NCBI RefSeq assembly: GCF_947488985.1
Contig: NZ_CANLBV010000004.1
Span: 26,431-90,430, forward strand
Reading direction: 5' to 3'
DNA: 64,000 nucleotides
Origin: an uncultured Vibrio sp.
GTDB lineage: Bacteria > Pseudomonadota > Gammaproteobacteria > Enterobacterales > Vibrionaceae
Shown here in pieces: positions 1-9,220 of this stretch. Numbering within the stretch: the stretch's first letter is position 1; each line of letters starts with the position of its first letter. A program made the position numbers and the translations under genes. Under the pieces are notes generated by a model. That model searched no databases. It had not been told where the DNA came from and saw nothing but the letters and a program-made list of their open reading frames with translations.

Positions 1-1
1 A

Positions 2-1705
2 GAGCAGCTTAAATCGACTCAGCCGATGCTTGAGCAAGGCGTAGATCTTGATAAAACCTTCCGCTTGCGTGAAGAGTTGACTGACCAGATCCGTGCTCTA
101 GAAGACATCCGTAAAATGGGTCTGAAATACGGCATTGATATGTCATTGCCAGCGCGCACTGCGCAAGAGGCTATCCAATTTACTTACTTTGGTTACCTTG
201 CCGCAGTGAAATCACAAAATGGCGCAGCGATGTCACTAGGTCGTACTTCGACTTTCCTTGATGTGTACATTGAGCGTGACCTTGAGCTTGGCTTAATTGA
301 TGAGAAACAAGCGCAAGAGCTGATTGACCACTTCATCATGAAGCTACGTATGGTACGCTTCCTACGTACCCCAGAATACGATTCACTGTTCTCTGGTGAC
401 CCAATCTGGGCAACTGAGGCCATGGCGGGTATGGGTGTGGATGGTCGTACCTTAGTATCGAAAACCACGTTCCGTTACTTGCATACCCTACACACCATGG
501 GGCCTGCGCCAGAGCCAAACATGACCATTCTTTGGTCTGAGCAACTGCCACAAGCGTTTAAAGAGTATGCGGCAAAAGTGTCTATCGATACATCTTCTGT
601 ACAATACGAAAACGACGATCTGATGCGCCCTGACTTTGAGAACGATGACTACGCGATTGCTTGTTGTGTGAGCCCACAAGTGGTCGGTAAACACATGCAG
701 TTCTTCGGTGCACGTGCCAACCTAGCCAAAGCGTTGCTTTACACCATCAACGGCGGTGTAGATGAGAAATCGCAGGCACAAGTGGCACCTAACTTTGGTC
801 GCTTAGATGGTGAAGTGCTTGACTTTAATAGCTTAATGCCGCGCTTTGATGAGATGCTTGAGTGGCTTGCAACCCAATACGTGACAGCGCTGAACGTGAT
901 CCACTACTCACATGATCGCTACAGCTACGAAGCGTCACTCATGGCATTGATGGACAGAGACGTTCACCGCACTATGGCATGTGGTATCGCAGGACTTTCT
1001 GTAGTGGCAGACTCACTCGCGGCAATCAAATACGCGACAGTGAAACCAGTGCGCAACGAAGAAGGCATTGCCATCGACTTTGAAATCGACGGTGACTATC
1101 CAAAATTTGGTAATAACGATGCTCGTGTTGATGAGATCGCTTGTGACTTGGTAGAGCGTTTCATGAAGAAAATTCAGCAGAAACACACCTACCGTGAGGC
1201 GGAGCCAACCCAGTCAATCTTAACCATCACTTCAAACGTCGTGTACGGCAAAAAAACGGGTAATACACCTGATGGTCGTCGCGCTGGCATGCCATTTGGC
1301 CCAGGAGCTAACCCAATGCACGGTCGTGATGAGAAAGGTGCAGTGGCGTCACTGGCATCGGTTGCGAAACTGCCGTTTGCTTATGCCAAAGATGGCATCT
1401 CATACACCTTCTCGATTGTACCAACTGCACTCGGCAAAGAAGAGTTGAGCCAAAAAGCCAACCTTGCTGCACTGATGGATGGTTACTTCCATCATGAAGA
1501 GCAAGAGGGCAAAGGCACCATTGAAGGTGGTCAACACCTCAACGTCAATGTGCTTAACCGTGAGATGCTATTGGATGCAGTTGAAAATCCAGAGCTATAC
1601 CCACAGTTGACAATCCGAGTATCGGGTTACGCAGTACGCTTTAACTCACTGACTCGTGAGCAGCAACAAGATGTGATCAGCCGTACGTTCACAGAAAGAA
1701 TGTAA
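2..1705 (+). CDS. pflB: Pyruvate formate-lyase (formate acetyltransferase), 5' end outside window
   Basis: Glycyl-radical enzyme converting pyruvate and CoA to acetyl-CoA and formate in anaerobic metabolism; cytosolic. The reading frame is open from base 2, so about 200 N-terminal residues lie upstream of the window. The catalytic Cys-Cys pair (IACCVSP) is encoded at 662-667, and the radical glycine sits in RVSGYAVRF with its codon at 1625-1627. That glycine is 26 residues from the C terminus counting itself, the same place as Gly734 in the E. coli enzyme. No lesion is visible in the part present. A strong terminator follows about 70 bp later, so nothing downstream is in its operon. The activating enzyme gene (pflA) is not in this window. 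Confidence 0.96.
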   Translation, partial: EQLKSTQPMLEQGVDLDKTFRLREELTDQIRALEDIRKMGLKYGIDMSLPARTAQEAIQFTYFGYLAAVKSQNGAAMSLGRTSTFLDVYIERDLELGLIDEKQAQELIDHFIMKLRMVRFLRTPEYDSLFSGDPIWATEAMAGMGVDGRTLVSKTTFRYLHTLHTMGPAPEPNMTILWSEQLPQAFKEYAAKVSIDTSSVQYENDDLMRPDFENDDYAIACCVSPQVVGKHMQFFGARANLAKALLYTINGGVDEKSQAQVAPNFGRLDGEVLDFNSLMPRFDEMLEWLATQYVTALNVIHYSHDRYSYEASLMALMDRDVHRTMACGIAGLSVVADSLAAIKYATVKPVRNEEGIAIDFEIDGDYPKFGNNDARVDEIACDLVERFMKKIQQKHTYREAEPTQSILTITSNVVYGKKTGNTPDGRRAGMPFGPGANPMHGRDEKGAVASLASVAKLPFAYAKDGISYTFSIVPTALGKEELSQKANLAALMDGYFHHEEQEGKGTIEGGQHLNVNVLNREMLLDAVENPELYPQLTIRVSGYAVRFNSLTREQQQDVISRTFTERM

Positions 1706-1772
1706 CAAGCAAAGAGCCAAAAAGCTCTAAGTACCCCATAACCTTGGTAGTGAGAGAGCCGATAATTCAGAT

Positions 1773-1802
1773 CAGCCAGTCAGTTTTCTGACTGGCTGTT
1801 TT
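1773..1802 (+). terminator. Rho-independent terminator after pflB
   Basis: An 11-bp perfect stem (1773-1783 with 1788-1798) with a TTTT loop is followed by a short T tract. It lies 68 bp after the pflB stop and ends that transcription unit. Confidence 0.85.
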
Positions 1803-1891
1803 GGTAAGCAGAGGAATTGCCATGTCAATAACAACTTAGAAATAAAAGTGGTCAAAAACAGTGTGATGATGCAATCCAACATCGGTTTAGA

Positions 1892-2953
1892 TCACAACGC
1901 TCCATAAGGATGAATCGTCTCAATAGTGCCATCTGCATTATGCACCAGCTCAATCATCTTGATGCAGCGCAGATGGGTTTGACCACCAGACAATGAACTA
2001 TCATGATAGAATAAGAACCACTTACCTTGATATTGAACTACTGAATGGTGTGTTGTCCAACCAATAACAGGGTTGAGAATGACACCTCGATAAGTAAATG
2101 GACCGTACGGAGATTCACTGGTTGCGTAGGCAATTTTATGTGTTGTCCCTGTCGAATATGAAAAATAGTATAAGCCATTATGTTTATGTAGCCACGGTCC
2201 TTCAAAGTAACGACGTTCTTCATCCCCAGCTTTTAATAACTCACCATTTTCATCAATAATATCAATTTCAATCAACTCATGCTCAAGGCCTGTCATGGAT
2301 TTATCGAGTTTTGCCATCAGAGGCTTCAAAGCAGGCTGATCAGTATCAGGGTAAACTTCTTCACCAAATTGACCATCACGCCAACATTGAAGCTGCCCCC
2401 CCATAATACCTCCAACATAAAGGTAATAATCGTCTTCATCTTGGAAAACCGCAGGGTCAATGCTGTAAGATCCTTGAATATAATTATCTTCTGGCTTGAA
2501 TGGACCCTCTGGTTTATCACTCACCGCGACACCTATACGGAAGATGCCATCATATGCTTTTGCTGGGAAGTACAAATAATACTTGCCATCTTTAGCTGCT
2601 GCATCAGGAGCCCACATCTGCTTTTCTGCCCACTTAACATCTTTAACATCCAAAGCATTACCGTGATCGGTAACCTCTCCAAATGGGCGATCCAAAGAAA
2701 ATACATGATAATCACTCATAGCAAAGTGCTCACCATCATCTGTTTGCCCATTTGATGTTTCAATATCGTGAGATGGATAAACATATAACGTATCATTAAA
2801 TACATGAGCTGATGGATCAGCGGTATACATATGTGTAACGAGTGGTAACGATATCGATTTAATTGAATCAATACCACTATTCATTGCTAAATCATTACCT
2901 TCAACAACTACATCACTCTCTCTAATAACATTATTCATCTTAATTTTAACCAT
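1892..2953 (-). CDS. Glycoside hydrolase family 43 (beta-xylosidase / arabinofuranosidase type)
   Basis: A single-domain GH43 five-bladed beta-propeller of about 350 aa, expected to release xylose or arabinose from short xylo-oligosaccharides. The three family acidic residues are visible: D46 in YTADPSAHVF (general base), D166 in SIDPAVF (pKa modulator) and E251 in FEGPW (general acid). No signal peptide is seen, so a cytosolic enzyme is likely. It lies 56 bp downstream of xylR on the same strand and is probably co-transcribed with it. The start is uncertain: no clear ribosome binding site precedes M1, M6 or M24, and the conserved core begins only near residue 38. Exact substrate cannot be read from sequence. 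The gene looks more AT-rich than pflB beside it. Confidence 0.85.
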   Translation of the reverse strand: MVKIKMNNVIRESDVVVEGNDLAMNSGIDSIKSISLPLVTHMYTADPSAHVFNDTLYVYPSHDIETSNGQTDDGEHFAMSDYHVFSLDRPFGEVTDHGNALDVKDVKWAEKQMWAPDAAAKDGKYYLYFPAKAYDGIFRIGVAVSDKPEGPFKPEDNYIQGSYSIDPAVFQDEDDYYLYVGGIMGGQLQCWRDGQFGEEVYPDTDQPALKPLMAKLDKSMTGLEHELIEIDIIDENGELLKAGDEERRYFEGPWLHKHNGLYYFSYSTGTTHKIAYATSESPYGPFTYRGVILNPVIGWTTHHSVVQYQGKWFLFYHDSSLSGGQTHLRCIKMIELVHNADGTIETIHPYGAL

Positions 2954-3009
2954 TTTTTAAAAACATAGAATTAATAACAAACTGAAACCAAAATTAATTT
3001 AGTTATTTT

Positions 3010-4203
3010 TTATTCTTTTTGTTCACACCGAAACTCTTTTGGTGTTTTGTTTAAATTCTTTTTAAACACTGTATACATATATTGTAAAGAAGGATAACCA
3101 CAAATCTCTGCTATATCAGAAATAGTTAGTGATGTTGTTTTAAGCAAAGCACATGCCCTTTCTAATTTAGAGTTATGAATTTCCTGATGGATTGAGTGCC
3201 CACGTTCTTCTTTAAATCGTGACTCCATATTTGACCTAGATATTCCAACGTAACTTAAAACTTGCTCAACTTTAATTCCTTTGCATGCATTTTGACGAAT
3301 AAAATGCATAGCTTGAATGACATAAGTATCTTTCAATGCCTGATAATCTGAGCTCTGACGCTGATACACTTTTGATGGTGGGACTAATACCCGTTCATAA
3401 ACCCTTTTTTTATTTGGTGCCGCATTTTCATTTGAGTTAACTTTAATATGTTTATGTAACATTTTAGCTGCTCGATATCCCATTTCTTTGCAACCCTGGG
3501 CAACAGAGCTAAGAGAAACTCGAGTTAAGTATCTAGCCAGTTCTTCGTTATCAATACCAATTATCGATACTTTATCAGGCACCATAAGATTAAGATGATC
3601 ACAAACTTGTAGAAGATGACGCGCTCGAGAATCTGTTGCTGCAATAATACCAGTTGGAGTTGGAAGCATTTGGATCCAATCTGCTAGTCGATTCATATCA
3701 TATTGCCAATTATGGGGACTAGTATCGCTACCTCGATATATAGAGCAAAAGTATCCTTCTTTTTTTATTATTTTACTAAAGGCTCGTTCTCTCTCAGTCG
3801 CCCACCTTTTATTGTCAACATCAGCAAACCCATAAAATGCAAAATTCTGTAGCCCTTTATCTTTTAGATGTTTGAAGGCTAGTTCAACCAAAGCTTCGTT
3901 GTCTGTTGCTACATAAGGCACATCAGGATAATCATTCATATCTTGGTAAGAACCGCCAACGCCAACGACTGGAATAGTACTATCGGCGAGCAACTCTAAA
4001 ATTTCAGGATTATCGAAGTCGGCTATAATACCATCACCTTGCCAAGCGTGGATATTTTCAAGGTGTGTTGTAAAGTCATCTTCAAGGAAAATGTCCCAAT
4101 CACATTGAGAGGCTTGCAAATACTCCCCGATCCCTTCAATCACTTGACGATCATAAGTTTTGTTCGCGTTAAATAATAAATTGATACGAAATTTTTTGTT
4201 CAT
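3010..4203 (-). CDS. xylR: Xylose operon regulator XylR (LacI-type sensor domain + AraC HTH)
   Basis: 397 aa, close to the 392 aa of E. coli XylR and with the same layout. Residues about 5-270 form a periplasmic-binding-protein-like sugar domain, and residues about 300-395 an AraC/XylS double helix-turn-helix (KVEQVLSYVGISRSN and LTISDIAEICGYPSLQYMY). Members activate xylose genes when D-xylose binds. It is divergent from xylB with about 200 bp between them, and it reads toward the GH43 gene. This places GH43, XylR and XylB in one xylose-use unit. The region is rather AT-rich, consistent with acquisition as an island, although composition was judged only by eye. Confidence 0.9.
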   Translation of the reverse strand: MNKKFRINLLFNANKTYDRQVIEGIGEYLQASQCDWDIFLEDDFTTHLENIHAWQGDGIIADFDNPEILELLADSTIPVVGVGGSYQDMNDYPDVPYVATDNEALVELAFKHLKDKGLQNFAFYGFADVDNKRWATERERAFSKIIKKEGYFCSIYRGSDTSPHNWQYDMNRLADWIQMLPTPTGIIAATDSRARHLLQVCDHLNLMVPDKVSIIGIDNEELARYLTRVSLSSVAQGCKEMGYRAAKMLHKHIKVNSNENAAPNKKRVYERVLVPPSKVYQRQSSDYQALKDTYVIQAMHFIRQNACKGIKVEQVLSYVGISRSNMESRFKEERGHSIHQEIHNSKLERACALLKTTSLTISDIAEICGYPSLQYMYTVFKKNLNKTPKEFRCEQKE

Positions 4204-4263
4204 ATAAACAGGGACTCTTATCAGAACTTGGGCCGGAGTTTATCAGTCGATCTAACTTTTCGG

Positions 4264-4326
4264 TGTGATCTCGCACACGTTCGTGAAATCCCTGAAATTG
4301 ACTACCAAATAACATAATTGTATGAA
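4264..4326 (+). promoter_or_regulatory. Probable xylB promoter with CRP-like and XylR-like sites
   Basis: A CRP-like site TGTGA-N6-ACACG lies at 4264-4279 (8 of 10 half-site positions match). Two direct TGAAAT repeats follow at 4284-4289 and 4293-4298, a possible direct-repeat site for the AraC-type XylR. A -35-like TTGACT at 4298-4303 is 17 bp from a weak -10 TATGAA at 4321-4326. Assignment is by eye and tentative. Confidence 0.4.
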
Positions 4327-4407
4327 GCTACCAACACATCAATACTCCCTGTCAGTTAGCAATTTTTCAGCAAGGCGGACAAGCCTGAGCTTTTAAGAGG
4401 ACAAATT

Positions 4408-5859
4408 ATGTATATTGGTATCGACTTAGGTACATCAGGTGTTAAGTCTATCGCAATGTCTCGTGCTGGAGACATTATTGCCTCTCAAACGGTAAAATTA
4501 ACGGTGTCACGACCTCATATGCTTTGGTCAGAGCAAAACCCTATGGATTGGTGGAAAGCGACATGCGAATCAATTTCTGGTCTTTCGAGCCAAATCGACC
4601 TAGCTCAAGTCAAAGCTATCGGTCTATCTGGTCAAATGCATGGCGCTACATTGCTTGATGCGGATGGTGACATCATTCGCCCCGCAATTTTATGGAATGA
4701 TGGCCGCTGTGAAGAAGAATGCCGTCAACTAGAAGCTGAGGTACCAAATAGCCGCTCGATAACTGGCAATATTATGATGCCAGGCTTTACAGCACCGAAG
4801 TTGAAATGGGTCGCTAACCATGAACCTGAACTATTTGCAGCAATAGACAAAGTGCTATTACCCAAAGATTATTTGCGATTCAAAATGACAGGAGATTTTG
4901 CCTCTGATATGTCTGACTCGGCAGGTACACTTTGGCTGGATGTCGAGAAACGTGATTGGAATGATGATCTACTTGCCGCAACTGGTTTGGCTCGTCGCCA
5001 CATGCCAACATTATTTGAAGGTAACGAAATAACAGGCACCTTATCAAAAGAAATCGCTGAACAGTGGGGAATGGCACAAGTACCAGTGATTGCAGGTGGT
5101 GGTGACAATGCAGCAGGAGCTATTGGGGTAGGTATCATAAACCCTGGCCAAGCAATGTTATCCCTTGGTACATCAGGGGTTTACTTTGCAGTAAGCGAAA
5201 ACTTTGTATCAAACCCTGAATCCGCTCTACACAGTTTTTGTCATGCTCTGCCAAGCACTTGTCATACGATGTCAGTAATCTTAAGCGCCGCATCTTGCTT
5301 ACAATGGGTTGCAGATCTTACCGATTTTGATGATGTTGGCACTATGTTGGCTGAGGTAGAGAACAACGCAGACACCTCTTCAAGTGTTGTATTTCTACCT
5401 TATTTGTCAGGAGAGCGTACACCACATAACAACCCAAACGCCAAAGGTGTCTTTTTTGGCATGAGTCATACCACCACCAGACTTGAATTAGCTCAAGCCG
5501 TTCTCGAGGGTGTAGGCTTTGCCTTTGCCGATGGTTTTGATGCCCTTCATGTTACCAAAAACATACCAGATGAAGTCTCATTAATTGGCGGCGGTGCTAG
5601 AAGCCAGTTTTGGCGCCAAATGCTTGCTGATATTGTAGAGATGCCACTTGTTTATCGTGAAGGTGGAGATGTTGGCCCTGCATTGGGAGCGGCTCGTCTA
5701 GCTATCTTAGGTGTTGAACCAAATACAAGTTTAGACGATGTATGTCCTGTACCTAGGTTAGTACAAAGACATGAACCTAATATTGAAAAAGCCACCTATT
5801 ACCGAGCTAAACGTAAAGTATTTCAATCACTTTATACTCGGCTTCAGGATTTATTCTAA
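4408..5859 (+). CDS. xylB: Xylulokinase
   Basis: A FGGY-family sugar kinase that phosphorylates D-xylulose to xylulose 5-phosphate, feeding the pentose phosphate pathway. It is 483 aa (E. coli XylB 484). It begins with the phosphate-binding GIDLGTSGVKS, carries GLSGQMHGA near residue 73, and has the catalytic Asp at 233 in GGGDNAAGA, the same number as in E. coli. AAGAGG precedes the ATG by a few bases. The gene is intact and ends at a hairpin. Unusually, no xylose isomerase (xylA) or xylose transporter follows. The next DNA is a MITE fragment and a broken permease, so isomerase and uptake must come from elsewhere, if they are present at all. Confidence 0.95.
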   Translation: MYIGIDLGTSGVKSIAMSRAGDIIASQTVKLTVSRPHMLWSEQNPMDWWKATCESISGLSSQIDLAQVKAIGLSGQMHGATLLDADGDIIRPAILWNDGRCEEECRQLEAEVPNSRSITGNIMMPGFTAPKLKWVANHEPELFAAIDKVLLPKDYLRFKMTGDFASDMSDSAGTLWLDVEKRDWNDDLLAATGLARRHMPTLFEGNEITGTLSKEIAEQWGMAQVPVIAGGGDNAAGAIGVGIINPGQAMLSLGTSGVYFAVSENFVSNPESALHSFCHALPSTCHTMSVILSAASCLQWVADLTDFDDVGTMLAEVENNADTSSSVVFLPYLSGERTPHNNPNAKGVFFGMSHTTTRLELAQAVLEGVGFAFADGFDALHVTKNIPDEVSLIGGGARSQFWRQMLADIVEMPLVYREGGDVGPALGAARLAILGVEPNTSLDDVCPVPRLVQRHEPNIEKATYYRAKRKVFQSLYTRLQDLF

Positions 5860-5922
5860 CTAAGCGTTTTTCATAGTCGCTTGGAAAGCATACGTCTTAA
5901 CAACTTATTTTTTGTAAAGTTA

Positions 5923-5954
5923 AACATCGCCTGAGTTCTAGGCGATGTTCTTTC
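5923..5954 (+). terminator. Hairpin terminator after xylB
   Basis: A 10-bp perfect stem (5923-5932 with 5940-5949) and a 7-nt loop, 64 bp past the xylB stop. The following T-rich stretch is short (CTTTC), so termination strength is uncertain. Confidence 0.65.
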
Positions 5955-5998
5955 ACCTATTTTCACACTAATACATTTAATTTAGTTTCAGCTCATGA

Positions 5999-6050
5999 CT
6001 AGAGTGTGTTGACCTTTCGTGGTTAAATTTTGTTCGAGATGAAAGCGGTT
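5999..6050. repeat. Degenerate end of the MITE found at 14698-14965
   Basis: The first 48 bases from 6000 match the complement of the right end of the complete MITE with about 5 differences, including the terminal TAG(G/A)G(C/T)GTGTTGA and the inner CGTGGTTAAATTT. Homology stops near 6048 and no second inverted repeat is seen, so this is one surviving end. It lies just before a permease gene that has lost part of its coding sequence. Confidence 0.75.
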
Positions 6051-6129
6051 TGCAAACCCACGAGCTTGCTTGCAACTCATTGCGCTTGTATTGTCCGTTT
6101 AAAACAACACATACTTAGAAAGGAATTCT

Positions 6130-6815
6130 ATGTTCGAACAGGTCGTCAGCATTCTGTTTCCCGTTTTTGCATCTGTAAGATCTTTAAGCTCAACTTCAAA
6201 GCTTGGGCTCCGCCACACATGTTTCGCAATAGCGGCAACCTTGCGATTCCCCTGTTCACGTATACCTTTGGCGAAAGTGTCTTGGCCCCAGCAGTACTGC
6301 TGTTTGTGGTATCGGCGTGTGCTCATATCAGTGTGGGATTGGCGTTATTAAGCGACGGTAACCCAATCAAACAGATCTTCAAGATGCCAATATTCTTGGC
6401 AGCTTTATTAGCAATGACACTGAATTTGTCCGGTATTGCGGTGTGGAATCCAATCTACGAAGCCACATTACTGCTTGGGCAAGCTGCTGTCCCGATCATG
6501 CTTTTGTCACTGGGATCACAAATGGTCAACTTGAAGTTGAGCGGGTTAAAAGTCGGCTTGTGGTGTACGGCGCAATCGCTGCTGACTGGGGCTATCGCCT
6601 TTTCTATCATCGACTTCTTTATTCCTCTGCCAATGCTGCATTTACAAATGATGGTGCTGTTCACCATGCTGCCCTCTGCCGTGATGAACTATCTGTTTGC
6701 AGAAAGGTTCAATGTCGAGCCACCGAAAGTCGCGTCTATGGTGTTGTTCGGCAACTTCTTAAGCATTATCACGCTGCCTATCTTATTGTCGTTCGCACTG
6801 TCTTTGTCTAGCTAG
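6130..6815 (+). pseudogene. Broken AEC-family permease (auxin efflux carrier type)
   Basis: The start codon after AGAAAGGAATTCT opens a normal AEC N terminus (MFEQVVSILFPVFASV), but the family sequence stops after about 16 residues. It resumes in another frame near 6196 with PPHMFRNSGNLAIPLFTYTF and continues intact to the stop at 6815. Intact AEC permeases are about 300 aa, whereas only about 16 plus 200 residues remain here, so some 60-90 residues and the frame have been lost. The intact remainder (six or so membrane helices, QMVNLKLSGLKVGLWC, MLPSAVMNYLFAERF) suggests a recent deletion. Substrates of this family include malate and other organic acids; none can be assigned. A longer frame opening at 6030 starts inside the MITE scrap and is not the native start. 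Confidence 0.8.
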
Positions 6816-6992
6816 TTGGTTATCGATATCACTCGCTCTTTATCTAGCGAGTGGTGGCAGATCGCCTCTGAGAACTCAGCCAAATCTAAAATTTGACATT
6901 GATAAGACACAATCTTGAATATTCAAAACAATAATGGTTTTCCACCGATATGAATGTGTTGCTAAAGCATTACTTTTGATAGGCCTTAACCA

Positions 6993-7649
6993 TTGAAAAA
7001 AATAAGTTTATTAGATAAACAAGTACAAAACATGCCTGTAATTGAGAGCCAAGAACTCATGGTGCCTATTGACCCTAACGGCACAAAAATCATTCTCGAT
7101 TATGATGTTGAACTCGGTTATGCAAACCAATTTATCGCAAGAGAAAGCGTCGTTAAACGACTCCGTGAGGCGTCACTTAGCTTACCGGAAGGGGTCTACC
7201 TCTCTGTAAAAGAGACATACAGACCAAAGTCTTTTCAACGCTTTATCTATAACCGCCGATTGATTAAACTGTTCTGCTCTGAAAAAAATGTGAGCCTGAA
7301 CTCTCACCAGATTCATGAGACCACCGCCGAGTATATCGCTCCACCGAGTGTTGCTGGGCACCCGACAGGAGGAGCCGTCGACGTCTCTTTGGTTGATCGC
7401 CTAGGAAATGAAATTGATCTGGGCTGTCAATACGATGAAGATGCGGCTAGCTCAGCAGGAAGGTGCTATTCATTTTGTGATTCACTTGCAGACGACGTCG
7501 TTGAAAACAGAAAAATTCTATTCAAGTGCATGGAGCAAGCCGGGTTCATCAATTACCCATTTGAATGGTGGCATTGGTCATACGGCGACAAATACTGGGC
7601 TAGCTTGGTTGAAGCGCCACACGCAAGCTATTCCGCTATCGATTTATAG
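6993..7649 (+). CDS. ddpX: D-alanyl-D-alanine dipeptidase family (VanX/DdpX, peptidase M15D)
   Basis: 218 aa, the usual size for this family of zinc dipeptidases that split D-Ala-D-Ala. The zinc ligands are visible as H123 and D130 in AGHPTGGAVDV and H194 in FEWWHW; E191 is the catalytic glutamate and R77 sits in the YRP motif. No signal peptide is seen, so a cytosolic protein is likely. The start used is TTG at 6993; an ATG at 7032 (M14) is the alternative, and neither has a clear ribosome binding site. The gene stands alone between a dead permease and the purine cluster. No vanH/vanA-like ligase or dipeptide transporter is adjacent, so a role in D-Ala-D-Ala scavenging or stationary-phase wall turnover is more likely than glycopeptide resistance. 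Confidence 0.82.
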   Translation: MKKISLLDKQVQNMPVIESQELMVPIDPNGTKIILDYDVELGYANQFIARESVVKRLREASLSLPEGVYLSVKETYRPKSFQRFIYNRRLIKLFCSEKNVSLNSHQIHETTAEYIAPPSVAGHPTGGAVDVSLVDRLGNEIDLGCQYDEDAASSAGRCYSFCDSLADDVVENRKILFKCMEQAGFINYPFEWWHWSYGDKYWASLVEAPHASYSAIDL

Positions 7650-7800
7650 CCTTTGCCGCTGGTCACCGAGTCAACAGCTAACGCCAAAGTGTTAGCTGTC
7701 GCTCCAACACACAATTAAACTTCAGTTTGTTTCATTCAGAGACTGCAAATTTTCGTTGATTTTGAAGATAACAATATGCCCCCCCCCCTATTTCAAGATC

Positions 7801-7826
7801 AAAAACCCCGGCGATATGAGCCGGGG
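7801..7826 (-). terminator. Terminator of the purine (urate) operon
   Basis: Read on the minus strand: a 7-bp GC-rich stem (7806-7812 with 7820-7826) followed directly by TTTTT (7801-7805). It is 52 bp beyond the stop of the last gene of the operon. Confidence 0.85.
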
Positions 7827-7878
7827 AAATAAGGTGAGATGAGTTTAAGTGAAAGCTTTATACTATTGCATCGTTACA

Positions 7879-9180
7879 CTATTGAAGCGTAGCGCCTTGC
7901 TCTACCCAAGTGCCGATGAGGGCACGCTCTTCGTCGGTCATTTGAGTTAAGTTACCGAGCGGCATCACCTTGGTTGTGACGGTTTGCGCCACAATCCTTG
8001 GTACGTTGGCTTTGATCTCTTCTGGAGTATCCAGTATCACTCCGCCTGGCGCGACAGCAAAAGCAGCGTGGCTAGGCGTCGCAGAGTGACACACTGAACA
8101 ACGCTCTTGAATGACTTGGTTAATTGCTTCAAAGCTAACGCCTGCCGATTGCATTGCGTGTGCTGGGGTGGTAGTCGTCATTGAAGCGGCATCGTTTGCA
8201 GCACGCTCTTCTGTCACCAATTCAGTCACGCTGATTTGCACTTCTTGAACCACTGGCGCTTGTACAACGGGGGGCATCTGCTTTTTCGCGTACGGTGACG
8301 TGACAAACGCGAGCGTGATCATCCCCAATGCCGCCACAGGAACTGCCCATGCAAACTTCTGACTGCCGTGACGGGTGTTGAAGTAGTGACGCACCAAAAT
8401 GCTGAAAATCGAAAGCCCAGCAAGGATCAACCAGTTGTACTCCGAGCCATAAGTGCTTGGGAAATGATTACTGATCATGATGAACAGCACCGGCAGTGTC
8501 ATGTAGTTGTTGTGACGAGAACGCAGTAAGCCCTTCGCTGGCAATGCCGGATCCGGTTCGCGCTTCTCTTCAATCGCTTTCACCAAGTTACGCTGCGCTG
8601 GCATGATCACACGAAACACGTTACCGACCATGATGGTACCAATGATCGCACCGACGTGGATGTAAGCACCGCGACCACTGAACACTTGGGTTAGGCCATA
8701 GGTCGCAGCAACGAGCAGCACAAACAGCACCACACCAAGCAGCACGGGGGTTTTACCCAGTGGCGAATCACACAGCAAATCATAGATAAACCAACCAGCG
8801 ATGAATGAACCAATACCAATCGCGATGGCTGTGCTTGAATCAAGGCCAGAGCCCGGTGCAATCAGGTAAATCTCAGCGTTAAGGTAGTAAACCACGCCCA
8901 GCAGACACACACCGGTGATCCACGTGAAGTAAGCTTCCCATTTGAACCAGTGCAGATGCTCTGGCATTTCTGGTGGCGCGAGTTTGTACTTCTCTAGGTG
9001 ATAAATACCACCGCCGTGAATTGCCCATAAGTCGCCTGAAAGGCCGGTTTTAGGATTGACTCGATTGAGGTTATTCTCTAACCAAACAAAGTAAAATGAT
9101 GCGCCTATCCACGAAACACCTACAATCATGTGAATCCAGCGAATTGCTAAATTCAACCACTCTGTAATATGCGGATCCAT
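7879..9180 (-). CDS. puuD: Membrane urate hydroxylase with C-terminal cytochrome c domain (urate to 5-hydroxyisourate)
   Basis: Integral membrane protein of about 433 aa. The N-terminal two thirds carry about eight hydrophobic helices with histidines (RWIHMIVGVSWIG), and the C terminus is a c-type cytochrome domain with the haem motif CSVCH at about residue 361 and a later KVMPLG that may supply the axial Met. It oxidises urate and passes electrons to the respiratory chain, replacing soluble uricase. The start is set at the ATG at 9180 because AGGAG lies 7 bases upstream; the longer frame begins at a GTG at 9198 with no such site. It is the last gene of the minus-strand urate operon. The symbol puuD is also used for an unrelated gamma-glutamyl-GABA hydrolase, which is present at 23393-24139. 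Confidence 0.9.
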   Translation of the reverse strand: MDPHITEWLNLAIRWIHMIVGVSWIGASFYFVWLENNLNRVNPKTGLSGDLWAIHGGGIYHLEKYKLAPPEMPEHLHWFKWEAYFTWITGVCLLGVVYYLNAEIYLIAPGSGLDSSTAIAIGIGSFIAGWFIYDLLCDSPLGKTPVLLGVVLFVLLVAATYGLTQVFSGRGAYIHVGAIIGTIMVGNVFRVIMPAQRNLVKAIEEKREPDPALPAKGLLRSRHNNYMTLPVLFIMISNHFPSTYGSEYNWLILAGLSIFSILVRHYFNTRHGSQKFAWAVPVAALGMITLAFVTSPYAKKQMPPVVQAPVVQEVQISVTELVTEERAANDAASMTTTTPAHAMQSAGVSFEAINQVIQERCSVCHSATPSHAAFAVAPGGVILDTPEEIKANVPRIVAQTVTTKVMPLGNLTQMTDEERALIGTWVEQGATLQ

Positions 9181-9220
9181 AATAAACTCCTGTATCACAA
9201 TGCTTTAGCTGTATCTGTAG

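Noticed and set aside
2279..2755. 158-residue plus-strand frame inside the GH43 gene
   Set aside because: Antisense shadow of a well-supported gene, no family motif.
3065..3080. TGTATACA inside xylR resembling the family A operator
   Set aside because: Lies within coding sequence and lacks the flanking symmetric AATT bases.
6030..6129. Longer reading frame for the AEC permease opening at 6030
   Set aside because: It begins inside the MITE scrap and its first residues match no permease; the native start with ribosome binding site is at 6130.
7779..7788. Run of ten C in non-coding DNA before the urate operon terminator
   Set aside because: Homopolymer without a gene or promoter it would switch; it may also be of uncertain length in the reads.
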